DNA of 62,985 nucleotides, taken from the NCBI RefSeq assembly GCF_000374085.1, contig NZ_KB893556.1:1-62985 (forward strand), given 5' to 3'. Below, piece by piece: positions 52,124 through 60,341 of this stretch (the stretch's first letter is position 1; each line of letters begins with the position of its first letter). A program made the position numbers and the translations under genes. The notes below the pieces were generated by a model. The model did no database searches. It worked only from the letters and a program-made list of their open reading frames with translations, and was not told the DNA's origin. Source of the stretch: Spirosoma spitsbergense DSM 19989 (GTDB taxonomy: Bacteria > Bacteroidota > Bacteroidia > Cytophagales > Spirosomataceae).

Positions 52124-54041
52124 ATTCTTTCGTGAGTAAGAAAATCAATGGGGTTACCAGTAATATATGGGTCGAGGACGTAAGCACCCCCCCAATCATG
52201 GGAAGCACGATGGGCAGCATCACATCACTGCCCACGCCAGCCGCCCATAACACGGGTACCAGGCCGAACAGGGCCACCGACACGGTCATGATTTTGGGCC
52301 GGAGCCGTTTGGCGGCCCCGTTGATGACCGCTTCGCGGAGGTCATCGCGGCTGATGGTGTCGCGGGAATTACCCTGCCGGGCCACGAGTTGCTTCATGGC
52401 ATCGTTGAGGTAAATGACCATCACAACACCCGTTTCCACGGCAATGCCGAACAGGGCGATAAAACCCACCGCGACGGCCACCGACAGGTTTACCCCGTAG
52501 AAATAAACCATGTAGGCTCCGCCGATGAGGGCAAATGGAATCGTAATCAGACTCAAAAACGCTTCCCGCGCCGACCCAAAGGCCAGGTACAATGAGAGGA
52601 AAATGACGATCAGCACCACCGGCGCAATAATGAGCAGTGTCCGCTGCCCGCGAATCAGGTTTTCATACTGCCCGCTCCACTCCAGAAAATACCCATTGGG
52701 CAGTTTCATGTTCTGGTCGACTTTGGCGATGGCTTCCTGCACGGTGCTGCCCAGGTCGCGGTCGCGGACGTTGAACATGACCGCGCCCCGCAACAGCGCA
52801 TTATCCGACGAGATCATGGGCGGGCCATTCTCAAACTTGATCGTGGCTACCGCCGAGAGCGGGATGGTCCCGAAAGCGGCCGTTGCAATAGGGATTCGCC
52901 GGATTCGCTCCACGCTGTTGCGGTAATCCTGCGCCAGCCGGACATTGATCGAAAATCGCCGACGGCCTTCGATGGTTTGACCAATGGGGGAGCCGCCAAT
53001 GGCCGATTCCACCACGCCATTCACATCATCCACACTTAACCCATAGCGGCCCAACGCTTCCCGATTCACATCGACGGTCAGGTATTTGCCGCCCGTAACG
53101 GGTTCGACGTAGAGGTCATTAATGCCCGGTATGCCCTGCAGAGCTGCTTTCACCTGCTCCGACACGGCGTAAATACTGTCTAAGGATTGCCCGTGAACTT
53201 TGATGCCCACATCGGTGCGGATGCCCGTAGACAGCATGTTGATCCGGTTGATGATGGGCTGCGTCCAGCCGTTGACCACGCCCGGAATCTGGAGTTTAGC
53301 ATCCAGTTCGTTGATGAGGTCGCGTTTGGTCAGGCCCGCCCGCCATTGCGCTTTAGGTTTGAGTTTGATGATCGTCTCGATCATGCTGATGGGCGAGTTA
53401 TCGGTGGCGGTGGAGGCCCGGCCTGCTTTGCCAAGCACTTCATCTACTTCCGGCACCGACTTGATGATTTTGTCCTGCACCTGCAAAATACGCTTGACTT
53501 CAGCGTTGGAAATATCAGGCAGTGTAACGGGCATGAACAGAATACTTTGCTCATCCAGGGGCGGCATAAACTCCGACCCCAGACTCATTAACATTGGCAC
53601 ACTAATGGCCAGCGCCAGCAGGTTGATGGCGATGGTGGTTTTACGCCAGCGCATGACCCAGCGAATGACCGGCTCATAGACCCGCTCCAACACGCGGTTG
53701 ATGGGGTTGGCATGGTCGTCCTTGAAACGGCCCTTCATAAAAATCGACAGCATGACCGGGGCCAGCGTGATGACCAGAAACGCATCGACCAGCAGTATAA
53801 ATGTTTTGGTCCAGGCCAGCGGGTGGAACAGTTTCCCTTCCTGCCCGCTGAGCAGAAACACCGGCAGGAACGAGGTGATGATAATAATGGTGGAGTAGAA
53901 CACCCCCCTTGATACCTGAATACTCGACCGCTCGATGATGGCGATTCGTTCGTCGTCGGGCACCTCGACCGGGCGACGCTTCGCGTAGCTCTTTGGCCCA
54001 AACATGGGCTTGCCAAACCAGCTTTTTAGTTTTTTCCACAT
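52074..54041 (-). CDS. cusA: Heavy-metal RND pump, C-terminal part (CusA/CzcA family)
   Basis: The 655-residue ORF covers the region from TM5 to TM12 and the second porter domain of a CusA-type permease: FYSTIIIITSFLPVFLLSGQ, EGKLFHPLAWTKTFILLVDA, GSEFMPPLDEQSILFMPVTL, and the closing VGSDVMLPIVLPMIGGVLTS. It begins MWKKLKSWFGKP only 2 bp after the stop of the N-terminal part. Both halves are well preserved, and the break falls in a poorly conserved cytoplasmic loop between TM4 and TM5. It could be a true two-subunit pump or a single frameshift in that loop. Confidence 0.9.
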   Translation of the reverse strand: MWKKLKSWFGKPMFGPKSYAKRRPVEVPDDERIAIIERSSIQVSRGVFYSTIIIITSFLPVFLLSGQEGKLFHPLAWTKTFILLVDAFLVITLAPVMLSIFMKGRFKDDHANPINRVLERVYEPVIRWVMRWRKTTIAINLLALAISVPMLMSLGSEFMPPLDEQSILFMPVTLPDISNAEVKRILQVQDKIIKSVPEVDEVLGKAGRASTATDNSPISMIETIIKLKPKAQWRAGLTKRDLINELDAKLQIPGVVNGWTQPIINRINMLSTGIRTDVGIKVHGQSLDSIYAVSEQVKAALQGIPGINDLYVEPVTGGKYLTVDVNREALGRYGLSVDDVNGVVESAIGGSPIGQTIEGRRRFSINVRLAQDYRNSVERIRRIPIATAAFGTIPLSAVATIKFENGPPMISSDNALLRGAVMFNVRDRDLGSTVQEAIAKVDQNMKLPNGYFLEWSGQYENLIRGQRTLLIIAPVVLIVIFLSLYLAFGSAREAFLSLITIPFALIGGAYMVYFYGVNLSVAVAVGFIALFGIAVETGVVMVIYLNDAMKQLVARQGNSRDTISRDDLREAVINGAAKRLRPKIMTVSVALFGLVPVLWAAGVGSDVMLPIVLPMIGGVLTSSTHILLVTPLIFLLTKEYELRKFGKLDVLAASH

Positions 54042-54043
54042 GG

Positions 54044-55444
54044 TTAGTCGTGCGTTTGCGGGGTTGATTTGGTTTTTGGCAGACCCGTTATTTTTCCGGC
54101 TCGTCCGTGGCCATTGTCAGGTGTATCGGTACCATTTTGCGACCTGGGTACGCTTTCCTTTTCATCCCGTTCTGCCGTTAGTTCGGCCTGCCGGATAGCC
54201 AGGTTTCGGTAGGCATTCTCGGCCATGATGATGCCATTATCCACGATAACACCAATGGCTAAGGCAATGCCCGTTAGCGACATGATGTTGGAGGAAATAT
54301 CGAACGCATTGAGCAGAATAAAACTCGTGGCGATGGTAATGGGAATCTGAATGATGATGCTGATAGCCGACCGCCAGTGTAACAAAAACAGAAACACCAC
54401 CAGCGACACCACCACCATTTCCTCAATGAGCGTGTGTGTTATGGAGTTGACCGATTCCTGAATCAGGCCGCTGCGGTCGTACACGATGTTGAAACTCACC
54501 CCATCGGGCAATCCCTTCGCCACTTCCGTCATTTTCTTTTTGACGCTGGCAATTACCGCATCAGCGTTTTCGCCGTAGCGCATCACCACAATGCCGCCCA
54601 CGGCTTCGCCCGTGCCGTTCAGGTCGAAAATGCCGAGCCGGGTTTCGCCCGTCATCTGCACGGTAGCCACGTCGGCTACGCGCACCGGTACACTATTGAG
54701 CGTTCTGAGCGGGATGTTCTGAATCTGCTCAATGGATTGGAGGTAGCCCGTTGTCTTGATGATGTAGCCAATGCCACTCATCTCGAACTTGCGCCCGCCT
54801 GCTTCGTTGTTATTTGATCGTATGGCTCCGATTACCTGCGGCACCGACAGCCCATAGTAGGTCAGTTTGTTTGGGTCGAGCGTCACCTGATACTGCTTCT
54901 GAAACCCACCGAAGGACGCGATTTCGGCCACGCCCGGCACGTTTTGCAGGCCAAACTTAATGTACCAGTCCTGTACGGCCCGCTGTTCGCCGAGGTCCAT
55001 GCCCGGTGCATTGAGCGTGTACCAGAGAATATGCCCCACCCCCGTTCCGTCGGGGCCGAGCGTGGGCGTTACACCACCGGGCAACAGCCGGGCCGCGTAG
55101 TTGAGCCGCTCCAGCACCCGCTCCCGCGCCCAGTACACATCCGTCTTGTCATTGAAGATGATGTATACAAAACTCATCCCGAACATGGACGTACCGCGCA
55201 CGTATTTGACCTGCGGCAGCCCCTGCAAATTAGTCACGAGCGGATAGGTAATCTGGTCTTCAATAAGTTGCGGGCTGCGGCCCATCCACTCGGTGAAGAC
55301 AATAACCTGATTTTCCGACAGGTCGGGAATCGCGTCGATTTTGCTCGTCTTCACTGAATACGCACCCCAGCCGAACAGCCCGGCGGCAATGAGCAGGACA
55401 ATGAACCGGTTACGGAGCGAAAATTTGATTAAGCCCTCAATCAT
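54044..55444 (-). CDS. cusA: Heavy-metal RND pump, N-terminal part (CusA/CzcA family)
   Basis: I start at ATG 55444 (MIEGLIKFSLRNRFIVLLIA), because the 25 codons upstream from 55519 are really a terminator. The 466-residue ORF carries TM1-TM4 and the first porter domain, with IPDLSENQVIVFTEWMGRSP and the HME proton-relay segment ALAIGVIVDNGIIMAENAYR. Heavy-metal specificity (Cu/Ag or Zn/Co/Ni) follows from the family. It ends after a Gly/Thr/Pro-rich tail (NGTDTPDNGHGRAGK). The C-terminal part starts 2 bp later in another frame. Confidence 0.9.
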   Translation of the reverse strand: MIEGLIKFSLRNRFIVLLIAAGLFGWGAYSVKTSKIDAIPDLSENQVIVFTEWMGRSPQLIEDQITYPLVTNLQGLPQVKYVRGTSMFGMSFVYIIFNDKTDVYWARERVLERLNYAARLLPGGVTPTLGPDGTGVGHILWYTLNAPGMDLGEQRAVQDWYIKFGLQNVPGVAEIASFGGFQKQYQVTLDPNKLTYYGLSVPQVIGAIRSNNNEAGGRKFEMSGIGYIIKTTGYLQSIEQIQNIPLRTLNSVPVRVADVATVQMTGETRLGIFDLNGTGEAVGGIVVMRYGENADAVIASVKKKMTEVAKGLPDGVSFNIVYDRSGLIQESVNSITHTLIEEMVVVSLVVFLFLLHWRSAISIIIQIPITIATSFILLNAFDISSNIMSLTGIALAIGVIVDNGIIMAENAYRNLAIRQAELTAERDEKESVPRSQNGTDTPDNGHGRAGKITGLPKTKSTPQTHD

Positions 55445-55487
55445 AACTGAGTGTATTAAGCATCTGGTTTCGATGGGGCGGCCCATA

Positions 55488-55516
55488 AAAAAGCCGCCCG
55501 GTAAAGGCGGCTTTTT
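55488..55516. terminator. Terminator or attenuator between the HMA gene and cusA
   Basis: AAAAAGCCGCC / GGCGGCTTTTT (55488-55498 and 55506-55516) with a 7-nt loop. It lies between the HMA chaperone stop and the cusA start, so it may limit read-through into the pump genes. Confidence 0.88.
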
Positions 55517-55536
55517 CACGACGAAGTAACTATCCG

Positions 55537-55749
55537 TTACGACAGCACCTCGGCCTTATAGCCCGCCTGCTGAACGGCTTTTCTAACGGTATCGGCCGTT
55601 ACGCCGACCGTTTTCACCGTCAGTACTTTATCGGGATTCTGCGTATCGACCTGCCAATTACCCTCGCCCACCGACTGGTTGAGAAAAGGTGTAACCGAAG
55701 CCACGCAGCCCCCGCACTTGATATTGGTCTTCATTTTTATCGTTTCCAT
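55537..55749 (-). CDS. HMA-domain copper chaperone, second copy
   Basis: The 70-residue HMA protein reads IKMKTNIKCGGCVASVTPFL, with CGGC at residues 12-15, and closes VRKAVQQAGY. It is closely related to the chaperone at 37099 and probably a duplicate. It is the first gene below the copper-box promoter at 55780-55819 and is followed by a strong terminator before cusA. Confidence 0.9.
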   Translation of the reverse strand: METIKMKTNIKCGGCVASVTPFLNQSVGEGNWQVDTQNPDKVLTVKTVGVTADTVRKAVQQAGYKAEVLS

Positions 55750-55779
55750 AGCGTTTGTTCTTTAATCTTGGTTATAGAA

Positions 55780-55819
55780 CAAATATCGCTGGGAAGCGGC
55801 TTGGTTTCGTTACAGAATT
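55780..55819 (-). promoter_or_regulatory. Copper-box promoter of the HMA/cus operon
   Basis: AATTCTGTAAC on the minus strand (55809-55819) is centred 30.5 bp above the minus-strand -7 element GATATTTG (55780-55787). The HMA gene starts 31 bp below. Confidence 0.7.
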
Positions 55820-55849
55820 CCCGCCCGGACTGTCAACTTTTTTGCCCGC

Positions 55850-56416
55850 TTAAATCCAGTCCAGCGGATTTCGATCCGTGATGTTCTGGTTCCGGTAAGC
55901 TGCGGGGGTCATGCCGGTTATCTGCTTAAACTGATTGGTTAGATACGCTACACTGCTGTACCCCAACTGCCGGGCAATTTCGCTGATGGGTTCTTCATCA
56001 TAGCTGAGCAATTCTTTGGCCCGTTCGATCCGCTGCATAATCCAGAATTTTTCGATGGTCAGGTTCTCCGTGGTCGAAAACAGGTGGCTCAGGTGTGCAT
56101 AGTCCAATCCCACCTGCCCGGATAAGTAATCTGACAGGGTAATGTTGAAACTGGCAATACGCCCGCTCTGTATCAACTCGATGATCAGCGTTTTTACCTG
56201 ACTGACAACCCTGGTGGTTTTGTCAGTCAGCAACGCAAAGCCATGACTTTCCAGCATGGATTCGATTCGGGTCAAGTCAGCTAATGGGCCGTCAATAACG
56301 GCTCGCCCCAATTCGGCTTCCGCAACCAAGTAGCCTAACTGTTCCAGTTCTTGGCGAACAACCCGAATACAACGGTCACACACCATGTTTTTGATAAAGA
56401 GTTCCTGTTGAGCCAT
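55850..56416 (-). CDS. HMA-AraC fusion regulator 2
   Basis: Same layout as the regulator at 39793 in 188 residues: an HMA-like start (ELFIKNMVCDRCIRVVRQEL, Cys13 and Cys16) and a C-terminal AraC pair (RAKELLSYDEEPISEIARQL, then AYLTNQFKQITGMTPAAYRN). It lies directly upstream of the copper-box promoter of the cus operon and probably controls it. Two such regulators, each beside its own copper-exporter set, suggest duplicated circuits. Confidence 0.88.
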   Translation of the reverse strand: MAQQELFIKNMVCDRCIRVVRQELEQLGYLVAEAELGRAVIDGPLADLTRIESMLESHGFALLTDKTTRVVSQVKTLIIELIQSGRIASFNITLSDYLSGQVGLDYAHLSHLFSTTENLTIEKFWIMQRIERAKELLSYDEEPISEIARQLGYSSVAYLTNQFKQITGMTPAAYRNQNITDRNPLDWI

Positions 56417-56430
56417 CGTCGAAACGTAGT

Positions 56431-56460
56431 GCCCGAAACAGCCTGTAAGCTGTTTCGGGC
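56431..56460. terminator. Hairpin terminator upstream of the HMA-AraC gene
   Basis: GCCCGAAACAGC / GCTGTTTCGGGC (56431-56442 and 56449-56460), a perfect 12-bp stem with a 6-nt loop. It ends the DUF3347 operon. There is no strong T-run. Confidence 0.75.
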
Positions 56461-56470
56461 TTGGTGCCAG

Positions 56471-56935
56471 TTAAATTTCTTCCTTTACTGACCCGCACTT
56501 GAGCATTTTATCGCCGTAATACGGATTGCGAACGTCTTTGGTACTGCTCAACCACGAGGCAGCAACCATCGGGCAATACTGCACGTAGGTTTTAGCAGGT
56601 TTGGTAGCTTTTGCCAGCGTGATCATACTGGCCGACAGGTCTTCAAACTGCTTACGCTGCGTGTCCACGTCGGTCGTTTTGCTGATCGCCACAGCACTGG
56701 TTTTGGCCGTAGCAAGGGCTTTTTTATCGGCAGCTGGCAGTTTGGCGGCCTCTACCTTATTCAGGGCCGCCACTAAAGCCGTTGCCTTGGTTTTGGCTTC
56801 GGTAGCGTTAGTGGCCACTAACGCATCTTTTACACCATAATAAGCCGTTAACGCCGGTGCCGTTGACTGGGCATAGGCGATGAGAGATAGAAACGAGAAG
56901 GCCATAGCGGCTAATGAGAAACGAATGGTTTTCAT
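56471..56935 (-). CDS. DUF3347 periplasmic protein
   Basis: Starting at ATG 56935, this 154-residue protein has a signal peptide (KTIRFSLAAMAFSFLSLIAY) and a single DUF3347 domain: helical repeats, then YVQYCPMVAASWLSSTKDVR and GDKMLKCGSVKEEI, with two Cys and two Met. The same module ends the adaptor encoded at 47594. It probably binds copper in the periplasm. The upstream in-frame ATG at 56965 gives a poor leader. Confidence 0.88.
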   Translation of the reverse strand: MKTIRFSLAAMAFSFLSLIAYAQSTAPALTAYYGVKDALVATNATEAKTKATALVAALNKVEAAKLPAADKKALATAKTSAVAISKTTDVDTQRKQFEDLSASMITLAKATKPAKTYVQYCPMVAASWLSSTKDVRNPYYGDKMLKCGSVKEEI

Positions 56936-56939
56936 TGAT

Positions 56940-57761
56940 TTACAGAAATTGATTGGATGAAACATAGATTAAGCAATTGTTGATTTTTGCACCCGGTTGG
57001 GATTGCGCCGGAAGCGGGGCGATGACACAAAATACAGTCGGACCGCCGACGCGGGCAAAGCCGGAGGATATAGTCAGCAGACCCAGAATAGAAAATGCCC
57101 GGAGCAGGCCATTATTAATGTCATCCCGGCCTTGATAATCCATTGTGTGGAGCATCCAGAGCAGGTCGAATACGCGCCAAGGGTCAGTACGGATGGTCTG
57201 CACGGCTCCTAGTTGAGCCGCTACATATACTATGGCATGGGCTGGTTGCTGAAACGTAACAGCATAAGCAGGCAACGGCTTTTCACGGTATTCGTGGTGG
57301 CCATTGGTAGTGGTCAGGTACTCAACCTGTTCTACTGCCGAGGAGCCGGCAAACCGCTGTTGCGCCAGGGCAACGGCTTCGGTTTTGGTGAGTTCAGCCC
57401 GAAGATTTCCCGTTTGGGTATCAGCTAACTGCACGTGGCGCATCGTCTGTCCGTTGCTGTCGGTCAGTTGATACGACAATTGGTACACCGGCTTTCCCAA
57501 GACCTCGATTAGCTGCACACCCAGCAACGAACCGGAAACACCCCGTTGACTTAACAACTGTATTGGGATTGACGGTGAGACCAGCGATACACTCAATGGC
57601 ATTGTTTTAGCAGGTCGTTTAAGGTGATCGCCGTGAATATCATCGAGGCTTGACCAGCTGAAATATAATCCACCCAGCGTCCACAGCAGGAACTGGATGC
57701 CAATAAATAAACCCAGATAGCGGTGCGTTTTACGAATGCGAAGGTGCCAGGTACGGTTCAT
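56940..57761 (-). CDS. PepSY-TM domain protein with a frameshifted C-terminus
   Basis: The protein is of the PepSY-associated membrane type: TM1 KTHRYLGLFIGIQFLLWTLG, two PepSY regions, PWRVFDLLWMLHTMDYQGRD and LLRAFSILGLLTISSGF. After SSGF the frame runs into unrelated sequence, but one frame over it ends LYFVSSPRFRRNPNRVQKST, the usual basic tail, stopping at 56969-56971. A single-base slip near 57030-57055 separates them. The first 250 residues are intact. PepSY-TM proteins commonly accompany iron or copper uptake and resistance genes; their exact role is unknown. Confidence 0.85.
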   Translation of the reverse strand: MNRTWHLRIRKTHRYLGLFIGIQFLLWTLGGLYFSWSSLDDIHGDHLKRPAKTMPLSVSLVSPSIPIQLLSQRGVSGSLLGVQLIEVLGKPVYQLSYQLTDSNGQTMRHVQLADTQTGNLRAELTKTEAVALAQQRFAGSSAVEQVEYLTTTNGHHEYREKPLPAYAVTFQQPAHAIVYVAAQLGAVQTIRTDPWRVFDLLWMLHTMDYQGRDDINNGLLRAFSILGLLTISSGFARVGGPTVFCVIAPLPAQSQPGAKINNCLIYVSSNQFL

Positions 57762-57767
57762 AAGGAG

Positions 57768-58457
57768 TTATTTACGTTCTTCTTCCTGGTTTTCATGGTC
57801 GTGATGATGCGCAGTGCCCTGGTCTTCGTCGTGCTGTTCCAGGTAAGCACCGCGCGGCCCAATGCCATATTTATAGACCAGTTCTCCACCCTGGTCGCCC
57901 GCCATCCCTACGGCAATCCCGGCCCCTACCAAAGCAACTGCCGTAACGCCTTCCAGCCATTTTTGCGGTCGCCAGAATGTGATGCCTTTGAGCAGCGTAC
58001 CGGCCAAGCCCAGCCAGAGGGTATAGTCGGCATAGGTTTCGTGGGACTCCAGCGCGTGCTGGTCGGCATCACTCAATTCACCCGTATGCGGGTGTACCAG
58101 CGAACCTGCCACATAAGCCCCTACGGTACCACCGAGGGCAATGGCCAGCGTGAGCCAGTTAAGCGGCCCCGACGGTTTAAACAGGACAACAAGCTGCAAA
58201 AGTGCGGCCAGCATAAGTAACATAATAGGCGCGTGAACCACTACCGGGTGATACGTTGGGTAGTCGTCCAAGGGCGCAGGCATGGGGTGCATTTCGGTTA
58301 TCGGTGCTGCTTCCAGACTGGCTTTTTGAGCCGACATCCGGGTAGAATCCGACTGTGGCGGCTTATGTTGAGGCTTCGGGTGGGCCAGCACTTCGCCTGA
58401 GTAAAATGAGGAGCTAAGAAGTAGCCCAACAATGAACCTATGTGCGTAGTTTCTCAT
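57768..58457 (-). CDS. DUF2231-like polytopic membrane protein
   Basis: The start ATG at 58457 gives a 229-residue protein with signal peptide (NYAHRFIVGLLLSSSFYSGE), a segment typical of DUF2231 (YHPVVVHAPIMLLMLAALLQ) and four membrane segments. A His-rich tail (TAHHHDHENQEEERK) suggests metal binding. Its stop precedes the PepSY gene by 6 bp, forming an operon from the propeller gene at 59565 through DUF3347. Confidence 0.75.
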   Translation of the reverse strand: MRNYAHRFIVGLLLSSSFYSGEVLAHPKPQHKPPQSDSTRMSAQKASLEAAPITEMHPMPAPLDDYPTYHPVVVHAPIMLLMLAALLQLVVLFKPSGPLNWLTLAIALGGTVGAYVAGSLVHPHTGELSDADQHALESHETYADYTLWLGLAGTLLKGITFWRPQKWLEGVTAVALVGAGIAVGMAGDQGGELVYKYGIGPRGAYLEQHDEDQGTAHHHDHENQEEERK

Positions 58458-58485
58458 CCGATGCGTTCGATTTAACCATTCTATT

Positions 58486-59565
58486 TTACTGCCTGAGCAC
58501 GAGGCCATTTGGCTTTTTACCCACCGCGATATCCTTCAACTTAGTCCGTTTCGCCACATCAATGACCGATACCGTTGCCGCCCCCTGATTGGTAACATAA
58601 GCCGTGCTGCCGTCTTTGGTGAAAACAATGGCATGAGCGTCCAGCCCCGTTGCTACCGTACCCATCTTCATCCAGGCATTGCCCATCCGTTCAAAAATGA
58701 CCACCCCCGTTCCCGTGCCAGCCTGACTTACCCAAAGCTCATTGCGAGTGGCATTATAAGCTACATAGCCGGGCGTAAACCCAAGCGGTATCGTTTCCAC
58801 AACCGTTAGCGTGGCCACGTCGATGACGCTGACACTTTGCCCTTTTTCATTATCCACGTACATTTTCCCGTCAGCGCCCGGCCAGGCGCCCACGGGGTCT
58901 TCGCCAACCGCAATCGTTTTAACGACTGACTTATCGGCTACTTTTATTACCGTCACCGAATTGCTCATGCCGTTTGCCACAAATGCATATTGGCCATTGG
59001 CAGACATTGTCACCTCGGCGGGTTCCATACCGACTGGAATCGTTTTTTTGAGAGCGAATGTCGTGGCATCATACACCAATACTTGCCCGGCCATATCCAT
59101 TTGTGACGTCCAGATTTCGGAGCCATCGGGAGAGAACACGGCGTTGTGGTTCATCACAGGCGTTTGCTGGTTCTGAGCGGTTTGGCCCGTTTTGGCATCC
59201 ACGACCAGCACGCGGCCTTGCATACCCGTCATGCCACCCGAATGGCCCGCGCTGAGGTCCATGCCGGGTACACCCACGCCGAGTTTGCCGCCATCGGGCG
59301 ACAGGTAGATGTGGTGCGGCCACATAATCATATCGGTCATGGTACCCGAATGGCTCATCGACGCCGTGCCGAATGAAATGGTTTCTTTCACCTGTTGGGT
59401 GGTCAGATCAATGACCGATAAACTATTCCCCTCAGCATTCACTACGTAAGCCGCCGGAAAGTTTATGTTTAATTCTGGCTGCATGGGTTGTGAGTGATCC
59501 ATATTCATGCAGCCCGACAAAGCGAACAGCGATACTATGGTTGCCGCAATAGGTAACTTTTTCAT
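58486..59565 (-). CDS. YncE-like beta-propeller lipoprotein
   Basis: The 359-residue protein has a lipobox (FALSGCMNMD) and seven repeating YVTN-type blades such as AYVVNAEGNSLSVIDLTTQQ, AFVANGMSNSVTVIKVADKS and AYVTNQGAATVSVIDVAKRT. YncE-like propellers are periplasmic, and several are induced by copper or iron stress. It is the first gene of the operon that continues with DUF2231, PepSY and DUF3347 genes. No AATTnTGTAAC box was seen upstream. Confidence 0.9.
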   Translation of the reverse strand: MKKLPIAATIVSLFALSGCMNMDHSQPMQPELNINFPAAYVVNAEGNSLSVIDLTTQQVKETISFGTASMSHSGTMTDMIMWPHHIYLSPDGGKLGVGVPGMDLSAGHSGGMTGMQGRVLVVDAKTGQTAQNQQTPVMNHNAVFSPDGSEIWTSQMDMAGQVLVYDATTFALKKTIPVGMEPAEVTMSANGQYAFVANGMSNSVTVIKVADKSVVKTIAVGEDPVGAWPGADGKMYVDNEKGQSVSVIDVATLTVVETIPLGFTPGYVAYNATRNELWVSQAGTGTGVVIFERMGNAWMKMGTVATGLDAHAIVFTKDGSTAYVTNQGAATVSVIDVAKRTKLKDIAVGKKPNGLVLRQ

Positions 59566-59725
59566 AGAATGAAACTTAGCGTAATTGATGAATTAGAAAT
59601 AGGACAAGGCCAGGGGCGCTATAATGTAAAATGCACCGGGCAAAATTGGCCAAACGCCAAATAAGCACCATCAGGTACATACCGTAGCAGTCCTGTCAGT
59701 GAATGGGGAAATCAGAAAAACAGGC

Positions 59726-60166
59726 TCAGATAAGCCAGGTACAGAGGGAAGTAAGCCGATAGCGACCCGTTCGGAACAGATGGTCGTCGGTACTGATCGC
59801 TGTCACGGCACCGGTTGGCTGAATGGCCGCCAGCAACAGGCGAAACGCAGGGTTGGGAATAAATTCAGCAGGCTGAGGGGCAGCGGGGCTGTGTTGGTCG
59901 GCAACAAAACGGCTTACGTCGAGGTGCTCATACGAAAGCTGTGTTTTGCAGCAGGGCATTTTTTTTACCGTGTTCTCCGTCGAAATGGGACCTATGGCCT
60001 CGACTGACTGGCAGGGGGTAGCGCACTCGTCTTTGGTTAACAGGAGCGACTTGGTATGTCCGCGCATCTGACACCAATGATCAATCATACCAAATCCCGT
60101 ACTGCTCAGCAGGACCACTAGGGCCAGCCAACAGCAGATCAGGCGGATATGAAACGGTGTTTTCAT
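59726..60166 (-). CDS. Small secreted Cys-rich protein of unknown function
   Basis: The 146-residue protein has a signal region (ICCWLALVVLLSSTGFGMID), then HWCQMRGHTKSLLLTKDECA and KKMPCCKTQL, with six Cys and His residues early in the mature part. That suits metal binding or disulfides, although no family is recognised. It has a strong copper-box promoter (60188-60227). It is divergent from the gene for the four-helix copper protein. Confidence 0.65.
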   Translation of the reverse strand: MKTPFHIRLICCWLALVVLLSSTGFGMIDHWCQMRGHTKSLLLTKDECATPCQSVEAIGPISTENTVKKMPCCKTQLSYEHLDVSRFVADQHSPAAPQPAEFIPNPAFRLLLAAIQPTGAVTAISTDDHLFRTGRYRLTSLCTWLI

Positions 60167-60187
60167 GATAGAAGCGAGTTATCAGTA

Positions 60188-60227
60188 CAAACCTAGTTGG
60201 TTTTCGAGTAAAAAGAATTACAGTATT
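60188..60227 (-). promoter_or_regulatory. Copper-box promoter of the secreted Cys-rich protein gene
   Basis: AATACTGTAAT on the minus strand (60217-60227) is centred exactly 30.5 bp above TAGGTTTG (60188-60195), a full TAnnTTTG match. A second, better box AATTTTGTAAC (minus, 60238-60248) is 21 bp further up, suggesting two bound subunits. Confidence 0.7.
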
Positions 60228-60341
60228 TGGCAGGGCCGTTACAAAATTTATAGATACAGGCCATATCCTGAGGGAACGGCATATACTCACTAAACCTATA
60301 TACTGGTACAAGGTTTATAAATCTGAGAACTAAACTTTTTT

